Of a stretch of DNA of 60,440 nt, positions 1 to 7,982 are shown in pieces. How positions within the stretch are numbered: the stretch's first letter is position 1; every line of letters starts with the position of its first letter. Under the pieces are notes generated by a model. That model was not told where the DNA came from and made no database searches. It was given only the letters and a program-made list of their open reading frames with translations. The stretch comes from Acidimicrobiia bacterium (lineage in GTDB: Bacteria; Actinomycetota; Acidimicrobiia; Spongiisociales; UBA11373), in contig JACRIT010000093.1 in assembly GCA_016215655.1 (NCBI GenBank), positions 1 through 60,440 on the forward strand. Direction: 5' to 3'. The translations under genes and the position numbers were made by a program.

Positions 1-120
1 AGGGAGCTGTCTTGGGGAGACTCGAATAGAGTCCGGCACCAGAAGGCGAGCGTGAGGAATCGTTCCCAGTCTTCGGCCATGGCTCCAGCCCCTGCTCGGT
101 GCGCTGCAGCTCAGCGGCCT

Positions 121-528
121 CTACAGGTTTCTGGGCTTCACCCACGGACGACCTCCGGCCTGAACCGAGTACCGGAAGGCCGTTCCGCGTTTCTGCTCCT
201 GCATCTTGTGCGCCCATCGGTGGAGCACATCTTGCTTCCATTGCTCCTGCGTGTACGGCCACGTTCGCTGAGGATCAATGACGGCGACCGTGAGGCCCCA
301 GCGGGCGAGGAGGTGCCCGTGTTCCTGCGGCATGTGGTCGTCACCCGTGACGATCGTCGCAAGCGGAAAGAGCAGGTGGATGGCCCTCAGCAACGGCGGG
401 TCGAGGAACCCGTGAATCCGCAGTTCCTTCGATGACACCGCGTTCCGGCCTCGCTCGCGGAGCCGGGTTGCGAGACGATGCGCGAGGCTCGCGTCAAGCA
501 ACAGAAGCCACTCCGCCTCAGGGGTCAC
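121..528 (-). CDS. PIN-like toxin of a DUF433-associated toxin-antitoxin pair
   Basis: A 135-aa protein beginning MTPEAEWLLLLDASLAHRLA. An early Asp sits in a 'LLLDASL' strand and a 'TGDDHMPQEHG' segment carries further acidic residues. This is the pattern of the small PIN-like (DUF5615-type) nucleases that pair with DUF433 antitoxins. The family is expected to cleave RNA, but no catalytic set can be proven by eye. Its ATG overlaps the stop of the upstream antitoxin gene as ATGA, so the two are translationally coupled, antitoxin first. The C-terminal part is rich in Trp, Lys and Arg and matches nothing I recognise. The family call rests mainly on context and the N-terminal motif. Confidence 0.6.
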   Translation of the reverse strand: MTPEAEWLLLLDASLAHRLATRLRERGRNAVSSKELRIHGFLDPPLLRAIHLLFPLATIVTGDDHMPQEHGHLLARWGLTVAVIDPQRTWPYTQEQWKQDVLHRWAHKMQEQKRGTAFRYSVQAGGRPWVKPRNL

Positions 529-1208
529 GCCGCCAGCGGTTCATACGTCTGCACTGCTCGCCACCACACGATCGCATCGTCAACCGCGCGGCCCGAGATA
601 CCGTAGTCCCGTTTCAGGAGAGCTCGCCCCTTCGGCTCAGCCGCCAGAAGAGCAACATCCTCCGCCGGGACGCGGGTACCGCGGATGGCGGGTCGACCCG
701 ACAGCCGGTTTGGATTGACCTCGATATACCGGAGTTTGGGATGCTGGTGTGCTGCCCAGCCGCCACGCCGGAGATCGACAGCTACTTGCGGGGCCGCCCG
801 AAAGGCGATGAGGGTGTGCCACGGGTACTGCTTCTGCGACACGTCGAATAGCGTGCGCCCTTCGCGCACAGCGACATCATCACCATAGACAACGAGGTCA
901 GACGGCGAAAGGGGCCAGTTCAGGCCGTACGCGTCGCGGAGGGCATCGATCGCTCGCCCAATGTTGAGCAGGTCGGCCCCCTGGTCGAGCAGATGGTGTA
1001 CCACCATCGCCTCCGCCACATCCTGGTAGGAGTACACGTTCGGATAGGAGCGGGACTTCTGCGATGCGCGGATGTACCCATTACGTTTCCACTGACCGAT
1101 GGTCTGTCCGGACACCCCAGCGAGCCTGCCGACCTCGAAGGCGAGGTAGTGGCCCCTCGGTGCGATCTCGCGCGCCTCAGCGCGCGCCGGCGGGGAGGGA
1201 TCCGACAT
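525..1208 (-). CDS. MerR-like HTH / DUF433 antitoxin
   Basis: A 227-aa protein. Residues about 20-60 (LAFEVGRLAGVSGQTIGQWK) form a MerR/HTH_17-like helix-turn-helix, followed by a region typical of MerR-type regulators. The C-terminal part, about residues 150-215, is DUF433-like: 'LSGRPAIRGTRVPAEDVALL' followed by a short HTH (DYGISGRAVDDAIVWW). DUF433 proteins are common antitoxins. Here the DUF433 module is fused behind a DNA-binding domain, so the protein could also autoregulate the operon. Its last bases overlap the PIN-like toxin start (ATGA). About 390 bp of gene-free DNA upstream could hold the promoter. Confidence 0.7.
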   Translation of the reverse strand: MSDPSPPARAEAREIAPRGHYLAFEVGRLAGVSGQTIGQWKRNGYIRASQKSRSYPNVYSYQDVAEAMVVHHLLDQGADLLNIGRAIDALRDAYGLNWPLSPSDLVVYGDDVAVREGRTLFDVSQKQYPWHTLIAFRAAPQVAVDLRRGGWAAHQHPKLRYIEVNPNRLSGRPAIRGTRVPAEDVALLAAEPKGRALLKRDYGISGRAVDDAIVWWRAVQTYEPLAA

Positions 1209-1599
1209 CTTCTGACAAGCTTACGCGCGCCTAGGGGCGCTTGCAGCCTTTCAAGGAACTCCCGCCGATCTGTATCCCGGTTCTGCCGCAGGAGATAGTT
1301 CTACTCCGGGCTGTTCCGGGTGGATCGGGACTGTGACACGCCGCGGTCCACGGTCCTGGCGTGCGGATGGAATGGACATGCACAGTGAGAACCTGGTGCC
1401 TGTGCGGCGTTGTGGACGGATTGGCACGCTGCGGGTGGGGTTGACTGGCTGAAGGATCTGAGGTTCCGTCGGATTGATGCCAGCCCTCACCACCACAGAG
1501 AGCTGACAGCCGACAGTCAAACGCTGGGGCATCACAGCGGTCGCGACGGCCAGAGCGGGGCTGCATGCTGACATGGCCCCAGGCTGCATACCCCTCGCC
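1209..1599. other. Gene-free stretch, upstream of the TA pair
   Basis: About 390 bp between the 5' end of the antitoxin gene and the 3' end of the SagB-like gene, both on the minus strand. Reading frames here have no recognisable domain, no good ribosome-binding site and untypical composition. I see no tRNA, repeat array or strong hairpin. It presumably holds the promoter of the toxin-antitoxin operon and the terminator of the SagB-like group. Confidence 0.4.
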
Positions 1600-2196
1600 C
1601 TACTTCGGCGCCGGATGCCCCACACAGATGAGGTAGAGCGGGGTGGCCTGGGATGCCAGGCCGAGGATGTGGCGCACCTGGTCGTCGTCGAACGAGCCCA
1701 CGGGAACCGCGCCGAGTCCGAGGGCCGTCGCCTGGAGCAGCGCGTTCTGGGCGGCGTGCCCGGCCTCGAGGGTGACGTAGCGTTCGGCGCGATCGCCATA
1801 GGTGTCCACGGTGCGGGCCACCCTCCCGATCAGGGCGAGCACCAGCGGCGCCTCGCGCACACAGCCCTGGTCGAGGGCCGCCTCGGCGAGTGCCTGCCGA
1901 ACGTCCTTGTCCCCGAGCGGCTGCAACTGGTGTTCGGCAGGACCGTAGAGGGCGATGCCTTCGGCGGTGACGACGTACACCTCGAGGGGACTCGTCCGAC
2001 CCGCCGATGGCGCGGTTCGCACCGGACCGTGCTTGTCGGCACCGGAGATCCCCTGCGTCGCCCAGAGGAGCTGTGAGAGATCGGAGAGCGAGACCGCCTC
2101 GGGGGTGTAATGGCGGACCGACCTGCGTTGGGCGAGCGATGCCTCCAACGAGTTCGAGCCTGCCCTCGATGGAGGCGGCAGCGCGACAAGATCCAC
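1600..2196 (-). CDS. SagB/ThcOx-type nitroreductase family protein
   Basis: A 198-aa FMN-dependent nitroreductase-fold protein. The N-terminal 'SLAQRRSVRHYTPEAVSL' is the family signature (RRSxRxY/F), followed by 'LSQLLWATQGISGADKHGPV' and 'RTAPSAGRTSPLEVYVV', which are characteristic of the SagB/thiazoline-oxidase branch. A later 'AGHAAQNALLQATALGLGAVPVGSF' matches the helix before the C-terminal FMN contacts. No azole-modification partner (YcaO, leader peptide) is nearby, so this is more likely a stand-alone oxidoreductase. The start is a GTG without a clear Shine-Dalgarno. It lies 40 bp downstream of the APH-like gene and may be the last gene of that operon. Confidence 0.8.
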   Translation of the reverse strand: MDLVALPPPSRAGSNSLEASLAQRRSVRHYTPEAVSLSDLSQLLWATQGISGADKHGPVRTAPSAGRTSPLEVYVVTAEGIALYGPAEHQLQPLGDKDVRQALAEAALDQGCVREAPLVLALIGRVARTVDTYGDRAERYVTLEAGHAAQNALLQATALGLGAVPVGSFDDDQVRHILGLASQATPLYLICVGHPAPK

Positions 2197-2236
2197 ACGC
2201 GAAGGCTAGAGCGTCGAAACACCACAGAGGCCGCGA

Positions 2237-3211
2237 TCAAACGCCCAACACCGACTCGGCATCGGGGATCGCCGGCCCACCCACCTCTCGCCATCGCCGG
2301 TACACGGCCACCAGACCGGGCAGATGCTCGTGGATCTCGTGGCGGGCATCGGAGCGCATCCCCAGCAGCTCCGGGCCTTGGCGCAGGCCGACGACCGCCG
2401 AGAACAGTCGTCGCACTGCCGCCGCGGCCTCGAAGAACTCGAGGTGATCGACGCGGTGGCCACCGGCGCCGCGGTACGCGTCGAGGTGCTCGGCTCTGGC
2501 TTGTGGCATCCGGTTGGAGATCCAAAGGATGAGCGCCGCACCGAGGTCGAACCGGGTGTCGGTGATCTCAGCCGACGTCCAGTCGATCACCACCGGCCCG
2601 CGTCGCGGATCGTCGATCACATTCCATGGGTGAACGTCCCAATGCGCCAAGCCGGGATGCCCGTCGGGAACCGTGGCGGCGGCGCCGACGAGGAACTCCA
2701 TGGCCCCCTCGAACCCGGAGACCTTCAGGTGCGTGATGACCCGGCTCCAGGCGTGCAGCTGATCGCCTACCACCGTTGCGGCATCCGAGTGGCCTTCGGC
2801 CCCCAACTCGACGAGCCGCGAGGGGTCGAGGCCGTGGAGCTGCGCCTGGAGCACCCCCAACTCGGCGGCACCCCGCCCCGGACGCTCGGCAAGCAACGGG
2901 CCGTCGATTCGTTCCATGAGGATGAAGGCTCGGCCCAAGTGGCGGGGATCGGGCTCGACGGCCACGAACTCCGGAACCGGGTAGCCGCACGCCGCCAGCG
3001 CCACCAGTGCACGGTGCTCGGCATGCGACTTCGCCACACCTCCGGCACCGTGGTACTCCCGCAACACGAGCCGCCGGCCGCCGAGGGTGAGACCCCAGAT
3101 CTCGCTCTCCCATCCAGACGCCACGAACTGCCAGTCGGTGACCGTGCCTCCCAGCTGTCGGTGCTCACACCATGCGACGAAGGCAACGACCGGTGGAGTG
3201 GGTCCCGACAT
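2237..3211 (-). CDS. Aminoglycoside phosphotransferase (APH) family kinase
   Basis: A 324-aa APH/choline-kinase-like protein. The catalytic loop is 'LAHWDVHPWNVI' (HxDxxxxN; Trp replaces the usual Gly) and the metal-binding motif is 'PVVIDWTSAEI' (IDW). The N-lobe has 'ILMERIDGPLLAE', a typical hinge. The ATG after the upstream DUF1992 stop was chosen because it lies 9 bp downstream of that stop, whereas the longer frame merely antisenses other genes. Substrates in this superfamily range from antibiotics to homoserine and sugars and cannot be inferred. It is the third gene of a compact minus-strand group. Confidence 0.85.
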   Translation of the reverse strand: MSGPTPPVVAFVAWCEHRQLGGTVTDWQFVASGWESEIWGLTLGGRRLVLREYHGAGGVAKSHAEHRALVALAACGYPVPEFVAVEPDPRHLGRAFILMERIDGPLLAERPGRGAAELGVLQAQLHGLDPSRLVELGAEGHSDAATVVGDQLHAWSRVITHLKVSGFEGAMEFLVGAAATVPDGHPGLAHWDVHPWNVIDDPRRGPVVIDWTSAEITDTRFDLGAALILWISNRMPQARAEHLDAYRGAGGHRVDHLEFFEAAAAVRRLFSAVVGLRQGPELLGMRSDARHEIHEHLPGLVAVYRRWREVGGPAIPDAESVLGV

Positions 3212-3219
3212 CGTGGGGC

Positions 3220-3615
3220 TCAGATCGCCACAGGGGGCAGACGCAGCTCCTCCGGAACGGTCGCGTTGACCCGCGCGATGAGCGCGTTGAGCTCGGCGAT
3301 TCGGGCGGCAGCAGCAGCTCGGTCGGGCGTGGTCTTGAGGAGCGGCAACTCCTGGCGAAGGAGGCGGCGCACGTCGTCGGCGGCATCCTGCGCCCGCATC
3401 TGTTCGAGGTACCGGCGCGCCCACCAATCGGGGTCGTACTCGCGGTCGAGATCCGGGAGTGGCTTGCCCGCACCGGGAAGGTGGTCGAACTCGCCGCGAG
3501 CCACCGCCTGGCGGATCGAGCGCTCCACCGGATCGACGTAGCCAGACGGTGTGAGCCATTCGGGTGGTGTCGACCTCCCGTCCTCTGAAGGAGGGCGGTC
3601 GGGATCAGTTGGCAT
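3220..3615 (-). CDS. DUF1992 (DnaJ subfamily C member 28-like conserved region) protein
   Basis: A 131-aa protein. The core 'VERSIRQAVARGEFDHLPGA' continuing to 'GKPLPDLDREYDPDWWA' is the DUF1992 hallmark (GxFdnLpgkGkpL). The C-terminal half is an alpha-helical region ending 'RVNATVPEELRLPPV'. No J domain is present, as is usual for bacterial members, whose function is not established. The start ATG overlaps the end of the preceding 256-aa gene by 11 bp, and the APH-like gene follows 8 bp after the stop, so these are co-transcribed. Confidence 0.85.
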   Translation of the reverse strand: MPTDPDRPPSEDGRSTPPEWLTPSGYVDPVERSIRQAVARGEFDHLPGAGKPLPDLDREYDPDWWARRYLEQMRAQDAADDVRRLLRQELPLLKTTPDRAAAAARIAELNALIARVNATVPEELRLPPVAI

Positions 3616-4375
3616 ACGCCAGGGATTGAGCGTGCGCCCAACGCGACGCTGCCTCGCTGTAGTGCTCGCCGGCGAGGTCATAATCCTCGGCTTCGAGCGC
3701 GTCGAGGCTGGCGGCGACGTCGGCGGCGGACTCATCGATCGCCAACTCCGCCGATGAGAACAGGCTCGCCACGCCGCCGTAGTCGAGTTCCAGCACCGCC
3801 TCACCGGGAAAGGCGTCGATCCAGGCGAGCAACTCCTCCACCGGGTCGACCACGACCTCGTCGAATCCCGCCGAGTCGAGGACTTCCACCGTCCGCCGCA
3901 GCCGGGGCACCGCCTCGCGCACCCGGGTGCGATACCGGATCGAGGTGATGCCATCGATCTCGATGAGGGCGCGCTCGGTGGGATCGAACGCGGAGAACCA
4001 CCGCAACGGCACCGCGAAGGCGCTCGTGAGGATGTGGCTGCGCATCCCGGGATGTCGATCCTGCATGCGATGGAGTTCGCGGGCGGCGCGTTCGGCGGCG
4101 GCCTCGGGGACCAGCAGTGACGCCGTCGGACCCTGATAGGCGTTGCGGAAGGCGAGCACCCCCTCGAGCATGCGGAGCCGTGCGGTGCGGGGGCACACGA
4201 AGCGCCGGCCGTCGACCTGGATCACAAAGGCGTCATCGCGCAACGATTCCTCGAACACGCCGTAGGTGCCGTTGATCAACAAGCGCCGGGACCCTGTCGG
4301 CACCGAGGCGGTCAAGCCCGGGTCGTCGATCCGATCCTCAGGGACGTACACGCGCAGATAGGCGGCAATGGCCAT
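3605..4375 (-). CDS. Conserved hypothetical protein, 256 aa
   Basis: Starts MAIAAYLRVYVPEDRIDDPG. I do not recognise a named domain. It is a soluble protein without signal peptide or membrane segment. It has an Arg/Leu-rich middle ('YRTRVREAVPRLRRTVEVL') and an acidic C-terminus with 'EDYDLAGEHYSEAASRWAHA', which resembles a single TPR-like helical hairpin. It is the first gene of the group leading into DUF1992, the APH-like kinase and the SagB-like gene. It is divergent from the leucine dehydrogenase gene across 201 bp that contain a large nested palindrome. Confidence 0.65.
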   Translation of the reverse strand: MAIAAYLRVYVPEDRIDDPGLTASVPTGSRRLLINGTYGVFEESLRDDAFVIQVDGRRFVCPRTARLRMLEGVLAFRNAYQGPTASLLVPEAAAERAARELHRMQDRHPGMRSHILTSAFAVPLRWFSAFDPTERALIEIDGITSIRYRTRVREAVPRLRRTVEVLDSAGFDEVVVDPVEELLAWIDAFPGEAVLELDYGGVASLFSSAELAIDESAADVAASLDALEAEDYDLAGEHYSEAASRWAHAQSLAYAN

Positions 4376-4454
4376 GGGGCGATGGTACCGATCACTCGGG
4401 TCTCACTGCCCGGGACCCCCAAAGAGCCCCCTGGCTACACTCGAATTCGGGTTA

Positions 4455-4545
4455 GAGGCTCAGCGGATAGGGGGCCCCGGAATCTGGAGTCAGCCCGATC
4501 GTGGGCTGACTCCAGATCGAACCAGCGTCCTATCCGCTGAGTCTC
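4455..4545. repeat. Nested inverted repeat (two concentric palindromes)
   Basis: Outer arms at 4455-4471 and 4529-4545 are 17 bp with one mismatch (GAGGCTCAGCGGATAGG against its complement). Inner arms at 4483-4496 and 4503-4516 are a perfect 14-bp inverted repeat (TCTGGAGTCAGCCC) around a 6-nt loop. The element lies between two divergent start codons, so it is not a simple terminator. It could form an extended hairpin in the leader of the downstream dehydrogenase mRNA. The outer arm resembles a tRNA D-arm, but no tRNA can be folded. Confidence 0.75.
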
Positions 4546-4576
4546 TCAAGGATCAGTTCCCGAGAAGGAGCAAGAC

Positions 4577-5659
4577 GTGGGTGTATTCGATGCGCTCGGT
4601 GACCGCGGTCACGAGGAGGTCGTATTCGGCTCCGACCCGGTATCCGGGCTCAAGACCATCATCGCCATCCACTCCACCGCTCTCGGTCCCGCCCTCGGCG
4701 GGACTCGCTTTTTTCCCTATGAATCCGAGACTGAGGCCCTCGAAGACGTCCTCCGCCTCTCGGCCGCCATGTCCCTCAAGGCCGCGGCCTCCGGCCTCGA
4801 TCTCGGCGGCGGCAAGGCCGTCATCATCGGCGACTCGCGCAAGCTGAAGTCCGAGCGCCTGTGGCGCGCCTACGGGCGCGTCGTCGATTCGCTCCAGGGT
4901 CGCTACATCACCGCCGAGGATGTCGGCACCGACGCCCATGACATGGAGATGATCCGCCGCGAGACCCGCTGGGTGTGCGGCGTCCCGGTGGAGGAGGGCG
5001 GTTCCGGAGACCCCTCGCCGGCGACCGCCCGCGGCCTCATGGCCGCCAATCGGGCGGTGTTCAAGTTCCTCGGGTCGGAGGAGATCTCCGGCAAGCATAT
5101 GGCAGTGCTCGGCGTCGGCAAGGTCGGCTCGGATCTCGTGCGTCGCTTCATCGAAGCCGGCGGCAAGGTCACCATCGCCGATGTCTACCCCCCGGCGATC
5201 GAGAAGGTCGTGAAGCGGTTCCCCGACGTCAAGGTGGTGTCGCCCGATGACATCTACGCGGTCGAGTGCGACGTATTCGCCCCGTCATCGCTCGGTGGCA
5301 GCCTCACCGAAGAGACGATCCCGAAGCTGCGGTGCTCGGCCATCGTCGGCTCGGCGAACAACCAGCTGGCCACCCCCGAGGACGCCGATCGCATCGCGGC
5401 GCGAGACATCCTCTATGCCCCGGACTTCGTGGTGAATGCCGGCGGCCTCATCAACGTGAGCGAGGAGATCCGCGGGTACACGGTGGACAAGGCGGCGGCC
5501 CACATCGACCGCATCTACGACACCACCCTCCGGGTGCTCGAAGCCTCGCGCGAGCGGCGCATCACCCCGCACCAGGCGGCCGTGGATCTGGCGCACCAGC
5601 GCATCGAGGAGATCGGCAACCTGCGCCTGTTCCGCCGCAGCGGGGATGACAGGAACTAG
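4577..5659 (+). CDS. Leu/Val/Phe-type amino acid dehydrogenase
   Basis: A 360-aa Glu/Leu/Phe/Val dehydrogenase family protein: NAD-dependent oxidative deamination of branched-chain amino acids to 2-oxoacids. The substrate domain has 'ALGPALGGTRF' and the catalytic region 'GLDLGGGKAVIIGD' (GGGK lysine), then 'ITAEDVGTDAHDM'. The Rossmann segment is 'MAVLGVGKVGSDLVRRFIEA' (GxGxxG). 'GSANNQLA' and 'DFVVNAGGLINVSEE' are typical of leucine/valine dehydrogenases. The GTG start follows AGAAGGAG. Size matches the short leucine dehydrogenase class (about 350-370 aa). The next gene encodes an oxoacid dehydrogenase E1, so the pair fits a route from branched-chain amino acid to oxoacid to acyl-CoA. Confidence 0.9.
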   Translation: MGVFDALGDRGHEEVVFGSDPVSGLKTIIAIHSTALGPALGGTRFFPYESETEALEDVLRLSAAMSLKAAASGLDLGGGKAVIIGDSRKLKSERLWRAYGRVVDSLQGRYITAEDVGTDAHDMEMIRRETRWVCGVPVEEGGSGDPSPATARGLMAANRAVFKFLGSEEISGKHMAVLGVGKVGSDLVRRFIEAGGKVTIADVYPPAIEKVVKRFPDVKVVSPDDIYAVECDVFAPSSLGGSLTEETIPKLRCSAIVGSANNQLATPEDADRIAARDILYAPDFVVNAGGLINVSEEIRGYTVDKAAAHIDRIYDTTLRVLEASRERRITPHQAAVDLAHQRIEEIGNLRLFRRSGDDRN

Positions 5660-5666
5660 AAGAAGT

Positions 5667-5687
5667 CCCCAGTCTCCAGTCCCCAGT
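5667..5687. repeat. Heptamer tandem repeat (CCCCAGT / CTCCAGT)
   Basis: Three consecutive 7-bp units CCCCAGT-CTCCAGT-CCCCAGT, starting a few bases after the dehydrogenase stop codon. Confidence 0.85.
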
Positions 5688-5730
5688 CGGAGCAAGCAGT
5701 TGGCTCCGGCGGGGCGCAAGCTATGCGCAT

Positions 5731-5771
5731 CGGGTAACGGGTAGCGGCGCATTGCGCACTGCGCATTGCGG
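5731..5771. repeat. Heptamer tandem repeats (CGGGTAR and CGCATTG units)
   Basis: Two units CGGGTAA-CGGGTAG are followed by three units CGCATTG-CGCACTG-CGCATTG, ending about 80 bp before the E1 start. The CGCATTG unit recurs at 50052-50072. Confidence 0.85.
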
Positions 5772-5852
5772 AAGTCAGGCATCGGCCCCGGGCACTGGGC
5801 CCGCCATTCCCCCTATCCTCCCTCCGACCCATTCCCCTGAGGAAGGCTTCCC

Positions 5853-7883
5853 GTGGCCATCGGGATCGATCCCATACACAACCATCTGAGCCTCGGCCTC
5901 AACGACGACGCCCTGCTCCACATGTACCGCACCATGGTGCTGGCGCGTCGCGTCGACGACCGGATGTGGGCGCTCAACCGCCAGGGCCGGGCGCCGTTCG
6001 TGGTGTCTGCCTCCGGTCATGAGGCCGCCCAGGTGGGGACCGCTCTCGCCCTCGACCGCCGTCACGACTGGGCCCTGCCCTACTACCGCGACACGGCGGG
6101 AGCCCTGGCGCTGGGGATGACCGCCGAGGAGGTCTTCCTCGGAGTGTTCTCCAAGGCGGGCGATCCCAACAGCGGCGGGCGGCAGATGCCCAACCATTGG
6201 TCGCATCCCGGTTTGCGCATCTTCAGCCACTCCTCGGTGATCGCCACCCAGTTTCCCCACGCCACCGGCATCGCCAGGGAGTTGCAGCGCACCGGCAAGC
6301 CCGGGGTGGTGATGGTGTGGGGTGGTGAAGGGGCGACTTCGGAAGGCGACTTCCACGAGGCGCTCAACTTCGCCGCCGTACGCCGCCTCCCGGTGGTGTT
6401 CGTGATCGAGAACAATCTGTACGCCATCTCGGTGCCTGCCGCCCAGGAGGTCGCGGGTGACCTGGCTGCCCGTGCCGCCGGATACGGGATGCCGGCGGTG
6501 TCGATCGATGGCAACGACATCCTCGAGGTGTACGGCACCGCCTCCGAGGCCGTCGCCCGAGCCAGGGCGGGTGAGGGCCCCTCGTTCATCGAGGCCCGCA
6601 CCTACCGCCACTACGCCCACACCTCGGACGACGACGACAAGCTGTATCGCACCGCCGCCGAGGTCGAGATGTGGCTGCGGCGCGACCCGATCGGGATCCT
6701 CAAGCAGTACCTGGTCGAGAACCGGCTCCTCGACGATGCCCTCGAGACGCTCATCGACAACGAGGTCGGCGCCGAGGTGAGTGGCGCCGTGGAACGCGCC
6801 GAGAAGGCCGCCGACCCGATCGATCCGTTGGCCTTCGTCTACGCCAACCCGATCATCCCCATCGACGCGGCCCACACTCCGGAACCCACCCCGGTGGGTG
6901 ACGAGAAGAACCTCATCACCGCCATCAATGCCACCCTCCATGAGATCCTGGCGGCGGACGATCGCGCCGTGGTGTTCGGCGAGGATGTCGCCGATCCCAA
7001 GGGCGGGGTGTTCAAGGCCACGGTCGGGCTCTCCCAGACCTTCGGCGAGGATCGCTCGTTCAACATGCCGCTTGCCGAGTCGCAGATCATCGGCACCGCC
7101 GTCGGTATCGCCGCGGCCGGCGGGCGGCCGCTGCCGGAGATCCAGTTCGCCGACTACATCCATCCCGCCTTCGATCAGATCGTCTCCGAGGTGGCGCGGC
7201 TGCATTACCGGACCGCGGGCGGTTGGTCCTGTCCCATGGTGATCCGGGTGCCCTACGGCGGCGGGATCCACGGGGCGCTCTATCACAGCCAGTCGATCGA
7301 GGCGTTCTACGCGCACATCCCCGGTCTGAAGGTGGTGGTTCCCTCCACTCCCGCCGATGCCAAGGGACTGCTGTGGTCGGCGTTCGACGATCCCGACCCG
7401 GTGATGTTCCTCGAGCCCAAGAAGCTCTACCGGTTGGTGAAGGGACCGGTTCCAGCCGGGATCCATCGGGTGCCGATCGGCAAGGCGGCGATCCGCCGGC
7501 CCGGACGCGACCTCACGATCATCGCCTACGGGACGATGGCCCATTTCGCCGTCGAGGCGGCCAACCAGCTCTCTGCCGAGGGGATCGAGGCGGAGGTGCT
7601 GGACCTGCGTTCGCTCAAGCCCCTCGACTGGCCGTCGATCGAAGCCGCGGTCCAGCGCACCTCCAAAGTGCTCATCGTGTACGAAGACAACGAGTTCGGC
7701 GGCTTCGGCGCCGAGGTGTCCGCCCAGATCACCGAGAAGGCCTTCGAGTGGCTCGATGCCCCGGTGCGTCGCTACGCCACTCCCGACGTCCCCACCTTCC
7801 CCTTCTCCGGCGCCCTCGAGGATCAGGTGATGCCCAATGTCGCCGGCATCGTGAATCGCGCCCGGGAGCTGGCGCAGTACTAG
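5853..7883 (+). CDS. 2-oxoacid dehydrogenase E1, fused alpha-beta subunits (branched-chain type)
   Basis: A 676-aa thiamine-diphosphate E1 component with alpha and beta subunits in one chain. Alpha part, about residues 1-330: TPP motif 'GGEGATSEGDFHEALNF' ending near 'IENNLYAIS', and the loop 'TYRHYAHTSDDDD' seen in E1-alpha. Beta part, about 350-676: 'VVFGEDVADPKGGVFKAT', 'MPLAESQIIGTAVGIA', 'IRVPYGGGIHGALYHSQSIE' and 'VVPSTPADAKGLL'. The reaction is oxidative decarboxylation of a branched-chain 2-oxoacid onto lipoyl-E2. No E2 or E3 gene lies in the window. GTG start behind GAGGAAGG. Its position beside the leucine-type dehydrogenase supports branched-chain rather than pyruvate specificity, which remains an inference. 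Confidence 0.88.
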   Translation: MAIGIDPIHNHLSLGLNDDALLHMYRTMVLARRVDDRMWALNRQGRAPFVVSASGHEAAQVGTALALDRRHDWALPYYRDTAGALALGMTAEEVFLGVFSKAGDPNSGGRQMPNHWSHPGLRIFSHSSVIATQFPHATGIARELQRTGKPGVVMVWGGEGATSEGDFHEALNFAAVRRLPVVFVIENNLYAISVPAAQEVAGDLAARAAGYGMPAVSIDGNDILEVYGTASEAVARARAGEGPSFIEARTYRHYAHTSDDDDKLYRTAAEVEMWLRRDPIGILKQYLVENRLLDDALETLIDNEVGAEVSGAVERAEKAADPIDPLAFVYANPIIPIDAAHTPEPTPVGDEKNLITAINATLHEILAADDRAVVFGEDVADPKGGVFKATVGLSQTFGEDRSFNMPLAESQIIGTAVGIAAAGGRPLPEIQFADYIHPAFDQIVSEVARLHYRTAGGWSCPMVIRVPYGGGIHGALYHSQSIEAFYAHIPGLKVVVPSTPADAKGLLWSAFDDPDPVMFLEPKKLYRLVKGPVPAGIHRVPIGKAAIRRPGRDLTIIAYGTMAHFAVEAANQLSAEGIEAEVLDLRSLKPLDWPSIEAAVQRTSKVLIVYEDNEFGGFGAEVSAQITEKAFEWLDAPVRRYATPDVPTFPFSGALEDQVMPNVAGIVNRARELAQY

Positions 7884-7943
7884 GAGAACTCCTCAGTCAT
7901 CAGCATGAGGTCGCCAGCACTACCGACGAGCCTCGGGCTGCGG

Positions 7944-7960
7944 ACTGAAGACTGAAGACT
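7944..7960. repeat. Heptamer tandem repeat (ACTGAAG)
   Basis: Two full ACTGAAG units plus a third partial unit, between the E1 stop and the GNAT start. Confidence 0.75.
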
Positions 7961-7982
7961 CCTCACCGGATAGCCTCACGCC

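Noticed and set aside
4455-4545. Possible tRNA gene or tRNA fragment (D-arm-like GCTCAGCGGATAGG and GGTTCGA on the minus strand)
   Set aside because: There is no anticodon stem-loop, acceptor stem or T-stem of 5 bp. The palindromic layout explains the match on both strands.
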